Numbered from the stretch's first letter, positions 34,216 to 44,844 are shown. The stretch: DNA of 64,000 nucleotides from Hermatobates lingyangjiaoensis (GCA_026182355.1 JAPFBL010000034.1:1054001-1118000); one strand, 5' to 3'. The notes: generated from the sequence alone by a model not told the origin. Translations and numbers: made by a program.

Positions 34216-35146
34216 ATATTTTTAATTTATAAATTTATTTATATTTATATTATTTCATATATTGTTATGTACTGTCAACCAAAGTCAAATATTATCCACT
34301 TCAGAAGTACCTGTAGTATAGGTGCACAGTAAATTCATCGCCTAAGCCTCAGGGGTCATGCCTCTGTATTACTGTTAGTATTTGAGTACTGTTAATCATG
34401 ACTCTATATTAACATTCAATCGTCAGTTTCTCCCTGTAGAAGAAAATAATCCTTCTTCTTGTTTTCTGAATGATTTATTTTTCTGGGCTTTCAAGGATGG
34501 CTCAGTGTTTGAGGTTGATCTTTGGTATTTTTTTGTTTTAAAATGGCAAAGTGTATTGCTTAGATAAATTTACTCCTGTAGATACTTTGTCTGATTTAGA
34601 GCTGCGATTATGGACAAGACCTGCATTCAAATTGTTTAGAATAAATATGACCACATTTGAGCCACCAAAAATGTGGATATATGTACTACGTGATTTGTGA
34701 TGGAAATCTATTCATCGCTATGTTATAAACCAATGAAGATGAGAGCAGTGCTATCCATCAAAATATCTTTGCAAAGCTCTTAATCTGAGCATCAATCTTC
34801 CCCAGTCCCACTAAACCTTATAGAACCTTACCTCTACTCCTCGCTATTTTACATAAAATCTTACTAGAAACAGCACAGACTATTTTATAAAGTTTCACCA
34901 AGATTAAAAAAAAAAAAAACTACGAATAACTAATTCATAAAACGCAATGTCCTTACTTATAAATGCAAATGATTCAGCTGAATTGAGCCAAGAGCCCGAC
35001 CCTGCTAATTACGACGTCCATTATAGTGGAGGTAAAACTTGTTGGTTGTTGTTTGTTAGGGAATTAATCTTAATAATAAAAAGAAATCTTTTAATTTTGT
35101 ATCAAATAGTTTGCTACTCTATTTGAGTAAACCTTGAAGAGTGTAC
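34216..35146. other. Non-coding stretch
   Basis: No gene recognised; short open frames only. Confidence 0.45.
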
Positions 35147-35247
35147 TTGGGGTCAGAGAAGGCAATTTTTAGTGGATCGATTTAACATCTATATAGAGAT
35201 ATCTGGCAACCACTAAATGTGAATCGATCTTCCAATATCAACGAAAC
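35147..35247 (+). repeat. 101-bp segment, second copy
   Basis: Near-identical to 33192-33292. Confidence 0.85.
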
Positions 35248-35517
35248 ATTCAATCATATAAATTCAATCACATATCAATAGTAACTACTCCTTACTCTAG
35301 GAATTCTTAGAGATCTCTAAGTAGACTCTTGAAGATGGATGTTTTTGTTCATCAGTTGAGGTGGTTAGAGGTGGTTCAGAAAGAGTTATATTTTTTAGTA
35401 GTATTTATAGTTATTTTGTTATACTTTAATAGTGTACTTAATGGCATATTAGTATTAACAACGTTAATATTATTATTATTATTATTATTATATTTGAAAC
35501 ATAATAATCGATCATAT

Positions 35518-35644
35518 CTCGTATGATACTGTTGGAGTTGAAGACTGGTTTCTGGCATTACCCATTTTCGAAAGGAAGTACTTCCAGTTCCTTTCAAAGA
35601 TGGGTAACGCCCGAAATCGAACAACTCCAACAGTATCATACGAA
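35518..35644. mobile_element. Small fold-back with 21-bp perfect outer arms
   Basis: Outer arms CGTATGATACTGTTGGAGTT and the exact complement at the right end. The inner arms are imperfect. The right arm contains AAAGATGGGTAACGCCCGAA then ATCGAAC, which resembles a degenerate GATGGG..CCCGAA hammerhead-like segment. Confidence 0.6.
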
Positions 35645-35710
35645 GCATGACGGTTTATTTTGTTTCTTATATTAATCATACGGACCATACTAACACTATG
35701 TTCGAATTTA

Positions 35711-35936
35711 ATTGTAGGATAAAAAGCTAATGGAATGGTCTCCACATATAAAAATTTAATGGTATAAACAACGCGTTTCGAACACGTAATGTTCTTCCTC
35801 CGGCATTAACTAACTACACTACGTGTTCAAAACGCGTTGATTATACCATTAAATTTTTATATGTGGAGACAAGTTCTTTACCTTTTGACCTTACAATGAG
35901 TAAATACCACATAATAACTGATTGCACTACGTTAGA
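35711..35936. mobile_element. Fold-back element, family F
   Basis: Left arm starts TTGTAGGATAAAAAGC; the right arm runs full length to GATTGCACTACGTTAG. Hammerhead-like modules on both arms (right arm GAA mutated to AAA). GTTCGAAT flanks it (35700-35707 and 35937-35944). Confidence 0.8.
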
Positions 35937-35944
35937 GTTCGAAT

Positions 35945-37026
35945 ATTATAAACTTTAATTATGTTTAATATTGCAGAAGGTGTTAGTGACTAGTAACGCC
36001 ATTAAGGATTTGAGTCATTCTGACTTTAGAGTCTGCTCCGTAGGATGAGTAGTTTGGGAAGAAGTTGATTTCAGCAGAGGAATCTTCTCATTCTTTTACC
36101 TATCTTCATTGGTACAATAACACCCTTCATGGTGGTATATAACACTCTTAGATTACATCCCACAAACCAGAAATGAAATAGATACAACTTTGTCATTTGT
36201 ATTCAATTCTTATCGGTGAACACTCCTAAGATGATTAAGGTGATGGTATTTAGAGAAGTAATGTAAAAAAAAATTGCTTATAGATGTTCAACTTGTATAA
36301 ACAATTATGCAGATTTTTATAAATACCTTTATCGAAATATCAAGATTGAATATTCTTACCTTAAAGGCGATGAACGGGTTCATAACGTATAACACAAGTA
36401 TCATAGATAATGTTTACGTTTCGATTGTAATATACAGTAATTATTTACTGTTGAACCTATAAGAAAAAAGAGTTGGCCTACCATGGTTTAGAATCATTCT
36501 TGCATTATATTGGAAACTTAAGAAAAAAAAATCATTAAATATTTTACTACAATAAATAGGAAACATCAACGTACGAGTATATTCAACTTTTGATAATAAG
36601 GCTTTTAACTGATAATTATTTTCTCATTATAATTAATATAATTAACCTAATTAACGATCCATGGTAATCTATTACATGAAGAGAATGCTAGTATCCAGCA
36701 AAGATGTATTTCTTCTAAATGCAGATGCAGGTAACTGAAATGTGCTAAGTAAAATAAAATACACTAGAAGTAGTGCAATTTTATATTTAATGTTAAACAT
36801 AGAGGTTAACAATAGAATCTTGGAGGCTTCGACTGGTTAATCACAAGATATATATGTTAAATAACTATAAGTTAGTTGTTATTGACTTCCAGTCAGCTTA
36901 TAGCTGAAAAGTTCGTAATGTTATTAGTTTTTGAAGAGCTAACTGCAGTCTAAGTTGGGTGCTACAGAAGCTGTTAGATAAATGTTTGAGTTGACGTATA
37001 GGGTAAAGCAGGAATGTTAGACTTAC
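35945..37026. other. Non-coding stretch (candidate intron)
   Basis: No repeat of note apart from a GACTTTAGAGTCTGC string near 36020 related to repeat R1. Lies just 3' of the minus-strand exon. Confidence 0.4.
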
Positions 37027-37427
37027 ATTGTAGGGGTCGACGGCTGTGGTGTGCGGAGCGATGGAGTTTGCGGAGGAGTGCGACGCCGAGGGTTTTTCAA
37101 GGGCGATTTGATTTTGGTACTCCTGCGAGGGCGTGTAGAGCTTGGAAGGCAGGGAGCCCAAGGCATAGTATACCACTTTCGCTCCTTCATTGTTGCCAAA
37201 GGAGTTCTTTCCTACTGCAGGCTGTCTCCTTTTCGTCCCGCTCCTATACAAACTTGGCTTAAATGCGTTCAATTTTCCTGTTGAAAGCTTCTGGATATCG
37301 TATGAGAATCCTCTCCCTTCTTCTTTATTGATATAGTTTTGATTTTGCTGCAAGTACGGATATTGTATTCCTTCTTCATCAAAAAGTAACGATGCCCTGA
37401 GCAATGCGGCAGCCACTTCGTCCTGAC
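37027..37427 (-). CDS. Internal exon of an unidentified protein
   Basis: Minus strand. The acceptor is TTGTGTTTCAG, ending at 37428; the donor is AAT|GTAAGT (exon ends 37027), a consensus 5' splice site. The exon is 401 nt: two bases of a split codon, then 133 open codons. The translation is compositionally normal (EVAAALLRASLLFDEEG; PAVGKNSFGNNEGAKVVYYA; ALGSLPSKLYTPSQEY), unlike the Phe/Ile/Tyr-rich chance frames around it. There is one dibasic stretch (GTKRR) and a Ser/Ala/His-rich end. I do not recognise the family and assign no function. It is on the opposite strand from the MICAL exon 13 kb away, so it belongs to another gene. Confidence 0.65.
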
Positions 37428-37930
37428 CTGAAACACAAGCAACACCATGAGAACACAAAAACCATTACCAGAACTCCATGACAAAAAAAGTGAACCACAA
37501 TATTTAATCAACAGATAAATCCTCTAAAACACATTCGAAGGAATTCTTTTTATTTTTTTTATTCTATTTTATCTCTAAGTGTAATACAAAGTCCAATACT
37601 AACTACTCTTTTCGTACAAGTTCAATGAAATTTGATATAAATTTAGATCACATCATGGGTATTTTTATTGTACTTTTATTATGTGTAACAATGTGCCTTA
37701 CTTTTACAGTAGAACAGATTATATTGATGTTTACTTAATGTTTAATTCATTATAATTTTACTTTGTTTAAAAATACCGTTAAATTAAATACATCCAATTC
37801 TGTTTAATAAAAAAAATGTATAATTCAATGACTAAATTTTCTACTATGCTAATTAATAAGCATGGACGAAGAGCGCGAATTTTATTTGATTGTAATTGTG
37901 ATTGAACGATGGACTCTAGTCGATCCTCCA
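37428..37930. other. Non-coding stretch (candidate intron)
   Basis: Upstream of the exon on its strand. No further exon recognised. Confidence 0.4.
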
Positions 37931-37934
37931 CCCC

Positions 37935-38095
37935 TCCCATTGGAAGTTTATTTGACGATGAACTCCGAGTGTTTGAAACGCGTAGTTTGAGTTAAAAAAA
38001 AACTTCTTTTATGTGAAGACTTTGTGTCATCCACTATTTATATTGAATGAGCAAATACCAGACAATTACGGATTGCACAACTAATGGGTATTATA
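37935..38095 (+). mobile_element. Family-G PLE 3' arm (single)
   Basis: TTGACGA - T - GAACTC...GTGTTT - GAA - ACGCGT - A - G, then ATGTGAAGACTTTGTGTC and GACAATTACGGATTGCACAA, the family-G tail. Confidence 0.7.
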
Positions 38096-38199
38096 CACGT
38101 GTACGTATCAATACCAGGGGTATCATTTTTTACTTGAGTTAGCTTTTCCATTGAAAACAACTATTTTTGTTAAAGATCTCCACTTAAAGTTGTAAAAAG

Positions 38200-38365
38200 A
38201 TTTCACATAAACACATGAAATAACAATCAATGATCAAATCACAATAAGAAATGGGAAAACAAACCCAGTTGGGTTTTTGACTCTGACGAAGACCTCTTGT
38301 TACGGTTGAAAGATCTTAGTCTTGTTTTCCCATTTCTTATTGTGGTTTGATCATTAAAGTTGTAA
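38200..38365. mobile_element. Fold-back element, family B (left arm shortened)
   Basis: GATCAAATCACAATAAGAAA on the left and TTCTTATTGTGGTTTGATCA on the right. The right arm has GACTCTGACGAAGACCTC, GAAAGATCTTAGTC. The left ribozyme segment is deleted. Confidence 0.75.
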
Positions 38366-38370
38366 ATGGA

Positions 38371-39355
38371 GCTTTTTTAATTTAGGATTCAAACCAATCG
38401 TAAACCTTTCACAGTCACCTATACAACATGATATTTCGTATTTACCTCCTTTGAGGACACTGAATACTGGTAGCATGGACTATTTTAAAACCTTGACCTG
38501 TAACAACATGTTACAAAACAGAAGACAACAACATGTCAAAACTGACCTCTCTACTAAAAACAGCATAATCTAGCAGCAAAAACCTACCTCTAGTCAAAAA
38601 CTGCTCATTACAATATGCGCAATGGTGTACGCAAATATTGCCATATATTTTAGCAATCTTTTTTTTCAAAGGATCAATTTTCTAAATAAGTCCTCAGAAA
38701 TGTACTATAAAGTAAATAAGGTAGTCCACTTCTTCATTTTTATTTTATATTTTTTCTATATTATATAAACAGTAAAAAAACGTTACATTTTTATAATGTG
38801 TTTAAAAGACTAAATTGATTTAATTGTCGATTGTTTTAATAATTGACTAATATTTTATGTTTGTAACATTTACATACAATATAGATATTGCAAAAGTATA
38901 TTGAAGTTTTATTGAAACAAAGGTTTAATAAATTATCCCGTTATAAAAAAATAAAATTGATATAGCAATGATAGCTTTGTTTATATTAGCTACTCGTACT
39001 TCCGTTATTTATTTTTTTTAATTATTTCAATGGATGATCAAATTAATAAAAATATGTTTTTTTCTTCATATAGCTTTTTGTTAATTATGTTACGTCTTTT
39101 CTACAAATGAATGCCTGTAAAATTTCAAATTAAGCTTAGGAGTAAGTGATATTCCTCGCTATACCGGGTATTGCGGTTAATTCAACAGTTCTATTCTGTT
39201 TGGTCCATGTTCATATTCCCTTAAGTGGCTACTGGCTTGTGCTAGTGGTTCCATTGTGTTATCTCTGCTCATTCAATTATTAATGGTTTCTTTATAATAA
39301 TTACTAGTTGCATACATAGATGATATTGGATACCTCGCATATTTTATAGTGAATA
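38371..39355. other. Non-coding AT-rich stretch
   Basis: No gene recognised. Confidence 0.45.
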
Positions 39356-39369
39356 TATATATATATATA

Positions 39370-39600
39370 TTCATTATATAAAAAGATTTCACATAAACAC
39401 GTGAAATAACAATCAATGTTCAAACCATAATATGAAATGGGAAAACAAGGCTAAAATCTTTTAGCCCTAACAAGTGGTCTTCGTCAGAGTCAAAACCCCA
39501 AAAACTGGGTTTTTGACTCTGACGAAGACCGCTTGTTACGGTTGAAAAATCTTAGTCTTGTTTTCCCATTTCATATTGTGGTTTGAACATTGATATTCAT
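39370..39600. mobile_element. Fold-back element, family B
   Basis: Outward arms with both hammerhead-like modules (left minus GAGTC/GACGAAGACCACTTG; right GACTCTGACGAAGACCGC). TATTCATTATATA occurs on both sides (around 39363-39382 and 39594-39612), within (TA)n. Confidence 0.8.
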
Positions 39601-39612
39601 TATATATATATA

Positions 39613-40440
39613 TGATTATAAAATTATAAATTATGTTTTAATAAACATTATATAAATATAACAATAATTTATTAAAATTATTTTAAATAGTGAAATTATG
39701 GTAATTTTTTTTGTATTCAAGTAATTGTTGGTAAACACAATTGTTTTTAACTGACTTGAAAAGGTTTCGAAAATTGAGAGTACTTAAACTTTCGTTGTTT
39801 TTTGGATTTTTGACTGATTGAGATTGCGTTATAACAGTATCCCAATACCCCTACTTACTAAAAAGAAAAAAAAATTACTAAGCATTTGTTTTAAACCCGA
39901 GAGCCTCAGTAATAGAATAATGCAAAAAAAAAAATTATGCATTCCTCTGCTGTCAGTTATCAATTTTTTTTTAAAATAGGTATCACGTTACTTGGGCTGA
40001 TCCTTAGCGCCGACTGAATATTTGAATACGTGAGTATCAGTTCTTTGAGTTGTTAATTTTCATTATTGGTAGAGGATGTCCGAATACAAATTCAAGGGGA
40101 CTTTTAGTAAAAAAAAAAGCATTCAGGATTTCCAAACTTTTCTGAGTGCATGAAATGCTTACAACTCCAAATTCAAACATTCCCTTTGAATGTTATCAAC
40201 AAATTAAATACGTTTTTATTTTCTTTTCAATAAAAGTAAACGAGGCACTGGTAACAGGAGTGTCCAGACATTCAATCTTGGACATCCAGTCTATATAGAA
40301 ACGAGAGGCACTTTTATCATTTATCATTTTTTTTTATATTACTATTTTCAATAATATTATTGGGTTCTGTAATTTTTTAAAAAAAAAATAGAAACATTTT
40401 GTTCTCAAATGAAATAATTCTATTATTTTCTATAGCAGGA
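39613..40440. other. Non-coding AT-rich stretch
   Basis: No gene recognised. Confidence 0.45.
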
Positions 40441-40451
40441 TGTATAATAAC

Positions 40452-40638
40452 CTAACGTAGTGCAATCAGTTATTATATGGTATTTACTCATTGTAGGATA
40501 AAAAGCTAATGAAATAGTCTCCACATATAAAAATTTAATCGCATAAACAACGCGTTTTGAACACGTAGTGTTTTTTTCAGGCCTGAATACGATTAAATTT
40601 TTATATGTGGAGACCATTTCATTAGCTTTTTACCCTAC
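40452..40638. mobile_element. Fold-back element, family F (short)
   Basis: Left end CTAACGTAGTGCAATCAG, right end TTTTTACCCTAC. The left arm carries ACGCGTTTTGAACACGTAGT; the right arm keeps only the part after the ribozyme. AATAAC flanks both sides (40446-40451 and 40639-40644). Confidence 0.75.
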
Positions 40639-40644
40639 AATAAC

Positions 40645-41435
40645 CTTTGTCCAACTCTTAGTGAGTTATATTATAAAAATTTAAAAAAAAACTATAACAT
40701 GCTGAACCATATTAAATATAATTTAAAAATTGGTTATTTCTTAAAACCATAACTAACTGTGCTCAAATGTAGTGGATGCTAAATATTATAATTTTCTTTT
40801 TGATAATGCAATGAAATAAAATTAGTACACTTACTTACTGAACACTTACAATTGGGATTCATTTTCTTGACTTCGGAAATTATTTAATTGATTTTATGAT
40901 TAAAAAGAAATGACATTTTTTTGACATACAGAAAATTATTGATTCATTATGATCAGAAAACGTTATCTGATATGGTTTTTAGAATTTGTTTGAGTTTTAG
41001 TGATCCCATATGGATAAGAAAAAGCTTCTAGCAGGTAAAAATAATAAATAGCTAGTTTCACCAGGCTTTTAATATTGATCACAGTGGAAGAAGCGAGGAA
41101 ATAGTAGGAAGTAACTGCTAAAATAATTACAACAGTTTAAAAAGAGAAGGCTCCTAGGAAAGGAAAAATATTTATGAAACGAACAATAAACTAGAGAAGC
41201 CTAACAAAAAAAATGTATATAAAATAAGTACTTAGGAATATAAAAAATATAGTAATAATATTAAATAAATTTAATAAGTTTCTATGAATTTAATTTCATC
41301 AACAGTATAAAAAAAAAAATTGAAAATTATATCATCTTTCGAAATTGATGTCGGTAGGTACATACATTTAGTGGCTAATTGTAAGTTCTCCTAGAAGCCC
41401 CAATATTGAGGTTATACTTTAATTTTTAAATTATG
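40645..41435. other. Non-coding AT-rich stretch
   Basis: No gene recognised. Confidence 0.45.
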
Positions 41436-41439
41436 TTGC

Positions 41440-41800
41440 AACCAACGGTCCTAAGTAGGGATTTAACTTTCAGTGCTATTCTAAAGACAGAGCGTGTGGT
41501 TCATTTATTATTTGACACCCATTTCTTGTAATGGGTGAGGAACATTTTCAGATTAATTCTATATCGGGAGTGATAAATTTTGTCTTTCTCAAGTTTAAAA
41601 GAGTAGGGCTTTTAGGGCGTATCTGTCATTGAACAGATTTGCAATCGAATGCTTTTGGAGAAACGCCGTGCACTAGATTTTTAATATTCTTCATAAAATA
41701 TCTAAATCAGGGATAAGATTCAAACCTGGAATATTCATTATTAATGGATATTCGGTCCCATTTCCTACGGTCCCACTAATGGCGAGATTACACCTGGATC
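41440..41800 (-). repeat. tRNA-derived SINE, diverged copy
   Basis: Minus strand: GGTTTGAATCTTATCC (B-box region), ACGGCGTTTCTCC, CTACTCTTTTAAACTTGAG, then TCAAATAATAAATGAACCAC and AGAATAGCACTGAAAG, parallel to 52850-53165. Confidence 0.75.
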
Positions 41801-41821
41801 CATTTTTGAAATATATATATA

Positions 41822-41885
41822 AGTGTATTTAGGTAGCAGACCTTCGTTAATACATGCACAGTTGAATTTCTTGCCAATTTCTCTG
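41822..41885 (+). repeat. Repeat Y fragment
   Basis: GTATTTAGGTAGCAGACCTT through ACATGCACAG matches 32028-32090. Confidence 0.75.
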
Positions 41886-42038
41886 ATTTAGGAGCCTTCT
41901 CCTGTATTCTAGAGTAAATTTCTCATGTCGGACTGCTGGGTCATATAACTTAACATTATTGTATTTAGGTGGTGGTAATCTCTAATTAAAACAATTAGAA
42001 AGAAATTGGCAACATAGACATGTATATATATATATATA

Positions 42039-42577
42039 CAGTCGATTCCGGTTAATTGGGACACATCGGGACCGAGGCGTTTTGTCCCAATTAAGCGGCT
42101 GTCCCAATTAAACGAATTTCACTTTTTTTTTGGAAATTCATTTGATTGGTTTTAGGAACAATGCCATTAAACATTGGATTGTGGGAGGGGGGGGGGGGGG
42201 TTGTTTTGCCGCTGCACTGGCTCGGATAGAAAAGAATGCAAATGTGAACATGAGGCAGCTGCGGATTTTTAAAACACGGGTATCGGGTTCAGAAAGAAGC
42301 CGCCTTTCTGGCTTTCCCGGGATTTAGAAGGGGGTGGTGTTTGTTTTGCCGCTGCACCGGCTCGGTTAAACCTGAACTCAGTTAAAACATACTTGGTTAG
42401 TCAGGACTCTACTGTACTAAAATCTTAAATTTACTGTCTCAATTAAGCGGAATGTTGTCCCAATTAAACATACAAATTTACAATTGTAGTTCATAGTTTG
42501 GTTTCCGTTCTTTGAGATTTGTCCCAAATAAGCGGCTGTCCCAATTAAGCGGTGTCCCAATAAAGCGGAATCCACTG
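42039..42577. mobile_element. pogo/Tigger-like MITE in (TA)n
   Basis: Starts CAGTCGATTCCGGTTAATTG and ends with the complement of CAGTGGATTCCGCTTTATTG. Each end repeats GTCCCAATTAAGCGG-type units several times (subterminal repeats). It is bounded by TA on both sides, the target of Tc1/mariner-pogo elements. The GC-rich middle has a G14 run and two copies of TTGTTTTGCCGCTGCAC. No transposase frame, so non-autonomous. Confidence 0.85.
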
Positions 42578-42599
42578 TATATATATATATATATTTCAA

Positions 42600-42708
42600 A
42601 TAAAAACATGAAATAACAATAAGTAATCAAACCATTCTTGTTTACCCATTTCTTATTGTGGTTTGATCATTGATTGTTATTTCAGGTGTTTGTGTGAAAT
42701 TTTGTTTT
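42600..42708. mobile_element. Family-B remnant fold-back
   Basis: Left AAAAACATGAAATAACAATAAG / GATCAAACCA, right CCCATTTCTTATTGTGGTTT and GATTGTTATTTC. No ribozyme core left. Confidence 0.65.
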
Positions 42709-42811
42709 CGATATATATATATATATATACAATTAAAAGAAACGGTCCAACGGACTTTTTTACAATAAAATAAAAAATGAAGGAAACACACAGAAAGACA
42801 CAGACATAACT

Positions 42812-42849
42812 CACATCGATATTTCGACAATCGTCGTCATCAGGAGGTG
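42812..42849 (-). ncRNA. Hammerhead-like motif, family A
   Basis: Minus strand: CACCTC - CTGATGA - C - GACGATTGTC - GAA - ATAT - C - GATGTG. Confidence 0.75.
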
Positions 42850-42932
42850 CGAAGAGCGAAGAGTCCCGCAGGAAGACAGGGCGGTACCCTGTCAGTACCG
42901 CCCTGTCTTCCTGCGGGACTCTTCGCTCTTCG

Positions 42933-42970
42933 CACCTCCTGATGACGACGATTGTCGAAATATCGATGTG
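42933..42970 (+). ncRNA. Hammerhead-like motif, family A
   Basis: Same layout as 30014-30051 on the plus strand. Confidence 0.75.
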
Positions 42971-43014
42971 AGTTATGTCTGTGTCTTTCTGTGTGTTTCC
43001 TTCGTTTTTTATTT

Positions 43015-43015
<1 letters not shown>

Positions 43016-43061
<46 letters not shown>
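43016..43061. repeat. (TA)n tract
   Basis: TA repeat between family-A and family-B fold-backs. Confidence 0.95.
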
Positions 43062-43062
<1 letters not shown>

Positions 43063-43064
43063 GA

Positions 43065-43268
43065 TAATAAAAAGATTTCACATAAACAGGTGAAATAACA
43101 ATCAATGATCAAACCACAATATGAAATGGGAAAGCAAGACGAAGATGTTTCAACCATAACAAGCGGTCTTCATCAGTGGTTCGGTTTTGACTCTGACGAA
43201 AACTGTTTGTTACAGTTGAAAGATCTTAGTCTTGTTTTCCCATTTCATATTGTGGTTTGATCATATAT
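43065..43268. mobile_element. Fold-back element, family B
   Basis: Left AATCAATGATCAAACCACAA, right TTGTGGTTTGATCATATA. The right arm core is TTGACTCTGACGAAAACTG, GAAAGATCTTAGTC. Confidence 0.8.
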
Positions 43269-43279
43269 ATATATATATT

Positions 43280-43444
43280 GGTATGCTTTGGGAGCAGATC
43301 TTTTGAACATGTATCATTAAATGATTTGCCTACTTCATGTCTTGTATGTTTCCTACATACCTTCTCCAGTTTACTGATATAATTCTTCCATCTTTCAGGT
43401 ATCATATATATTAACTCACCGAATGATTTATTTTTATTTCTCAT
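43280..43444 (-). pseudogene. PLE N-terminal ORF fragment, different subfamily
   Basis: Minus strand encodes MIPERWKNYISKLEKV, then GKSFNDTCSKDLLPKHTNI, running straight into (ATATAT)n. The CSKDLLP-HTNI end matches CLREDLLPLYTNI of other PLE fragments here. It breaks at the same TNI codons. Confidence 0.6.
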
Positions 43445-43924
43445 ATTTACACTGGGGCCGACGTTTCAGTCTAAACTGACCATTATTAAAGAATATCTTT
43501 TTACAAACTTAATACAATACTTATTTACCATTACAATCACTTAATTTAAAGATAACTGATAATGAAATATACATTTTATATACAATCTACCTTAATAATA
43601 CTAAACATAACCTTGTGTTAACAGGTTTATTTCGAAATACTCTACATTAATTTTTTACACAATGTTACTTAAATCACTATCTAGTTATTGTGTCTTCTTC
43701 ACGTATGTAACTTTAAACTTTTGGAAAAACAGTTGGCCTGATTGTTAAGGTTGGCTTCTTCTCCTGTATACTTAACGATTCAATTATATGCAGCTTCGTA
43801 TGCTCATTTTCTAGATATATATCTAGGTGAACCCTTGTGCTCTCAAATAAACCAAAAGTAAACACCCCGGAGCTTCACCGCAGTCACCTAGTATATCAGT
43901 ACTGATGTTCAACAGGGGATTGTG

Positions 43925-44226
43925 CAACCTTGAATTATAAGTATATCGGAATGGCTGCAAAGAAGCTCTCAAGATGTCTTACTATGCATCCCTCGACAGG
44001 AGCCCCTAAAAAAACATACGAAATCAAACTCACCAGAGGAATATTAGTTGGGGGAACTTCGGCACTACAATACAATAATGACAAGAATAGATTGGCTATC
44101 CTGGAAGCCCTGTACATCAAGATATCAATCCCAGACTCAATATCTAAAATTACGATCTTAATGTTATCCCGAGTACCACCACTTTTGACAATAGTTTTAA
44201 TTTGTCAGAGGACTAGAAACCAGTAG
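43925..44226 (+). pseudogene. PLE GIY-YIG C-terminal ORF fragment
   Basis: Encodes YKYIGMAAKKLSRCLTMH, then KLTRGILVGGTSAL and RLAILEALYIKISIPDSI. This matches the C-terminal GIY-YIG region of PLE proteins (YIG...LSRRLT-H; ILEALYIK with the catalytic Glu). The 5' part of the nuclease is missing. Lies 175 bases upstream of a hammerhead-like motif on the same strand, as expected for a pLTR. Confidence 0.8.
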
Positions 44227-44399
44227 GGTTGGCAACAATTGAGGGTCTAACCTGAACTTTGTTGCAACCCTGCTGGAATTTACTTTTGGTTTTACCTTCA
44301 CAAACTGCATTTTCTCTTGATTTACTTGTGTTACACCAGTTATGTTTAGTTTTTTAAAGATTAATTTATTAAATTTCTGTAGATTTTATTAATAGTTTT

Positions 44400-44436
44400 A
44401 ACCTGAAGATGACCAATGTATGGTCGAAAGCTTGTT
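44400..44436 (+). ncRNA. Hammerhead-like motif between PLE C- and N-termini
   Basis: AAC (44400-44402) - CTGAAGA - T - GACCA/TGGTC (five perfect pairs, loop ATGTA) - GAA (44426-44428) - AGCT - T - GTT (44434-44436). Stem I AAC/GTT is perfect. This is the cleanest example and the one best tied to a PLE coding context. Confidence 0.78.
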
Positions 44437-44525
44437 TCTTTTTTAGTGTCTTAGTAATATAATAAAGTTGTGTGTTATTAGTTTTCTTGGTTCACATGTC
44501 TCTGACCCATTATATATAGCAATTA

Positions 44526-44609
44526 CCTCAAGAACAACGAAGGGTAGTGAGGACACTCGAGGCCATCAGTAGAAAAGTCGTTAATGCAGAAGCTGCTGCA
44601 TATTTTAAT
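44526..44609 (+). pseudogene. PLE N-terminal ORF fragment after pLTR
   Basis: Twenty-eight codons: PQEQRRVVRTLEAISRKVV then NAEAAAYFN, then (TA)n. With the upstream GIY-YIG fragment and hammerhead-like motif this is the junction expected between tandem PLE copies. Confidence 0.75.
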
Positions 44610-44625
44610 TATATATATAGAACCG

Positions 44626-44822
44626 GGCACGGGGAGCAGCACTGGTGGTTGCCGTGTTACTAACCGTTGCGTCTACAATGTGCTTGGTCTCCCTTTCTCT
44701 TTTCTCCTGAAGACGGATTACCCAAAAATTTGAGTCTGTAAGTGTGTTTCTTTTACTTTCTGTGCTACCCATCTTCAATTTTGAAGTGTTATTGTGTCCA
44801 GTTTGGATCGTCTTTCCGTTTA
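44626..44822 (+). mobile_element. Family-C PLE 3' arm
   Basis: CCGTTGCGTCTACAATGTGC, then CTC - CTGAAGA - C - GG/CC - AAA - AATT - T - GAG (44704-44734) and the end GTCCAGTTTGGATCGTC. The GAA box is AAA. Confidence 0.75.
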
Positions 44823-44844
44823 TCAAGTGAATATATATATAAAC

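Larger units (their letters stand above)
42730..43015. mobile_element. Fold-back element, family A (near-perfect)
   Basis: Left arm has the full 3' end (TTAAAAGAAACGGTCC, CGGACTTTTTT) and the right arm ends TTATTTTATTA in (TA)n. The arms meet at GGCGGTACCCTGTCAGTACC around 42893. Hammerhead-like motifs at 42812-42849 (minus) and 42933-42970 (plus) are identical to those of the coding palindrome. A pLTR-only version of the 2.8-kb element. Confidence 0.88.

Noticed and set aside
36898..37026. C-terminal extension of the minus-strand frame past the exon
   Set aside because: Lies beyond a consensus GTAAGT donor; most likely intron.
37014..37284. Plus-strand frames over the orphan exon
   Set aside because: Shadows of the minus-strand exon, which has proper splice sites.
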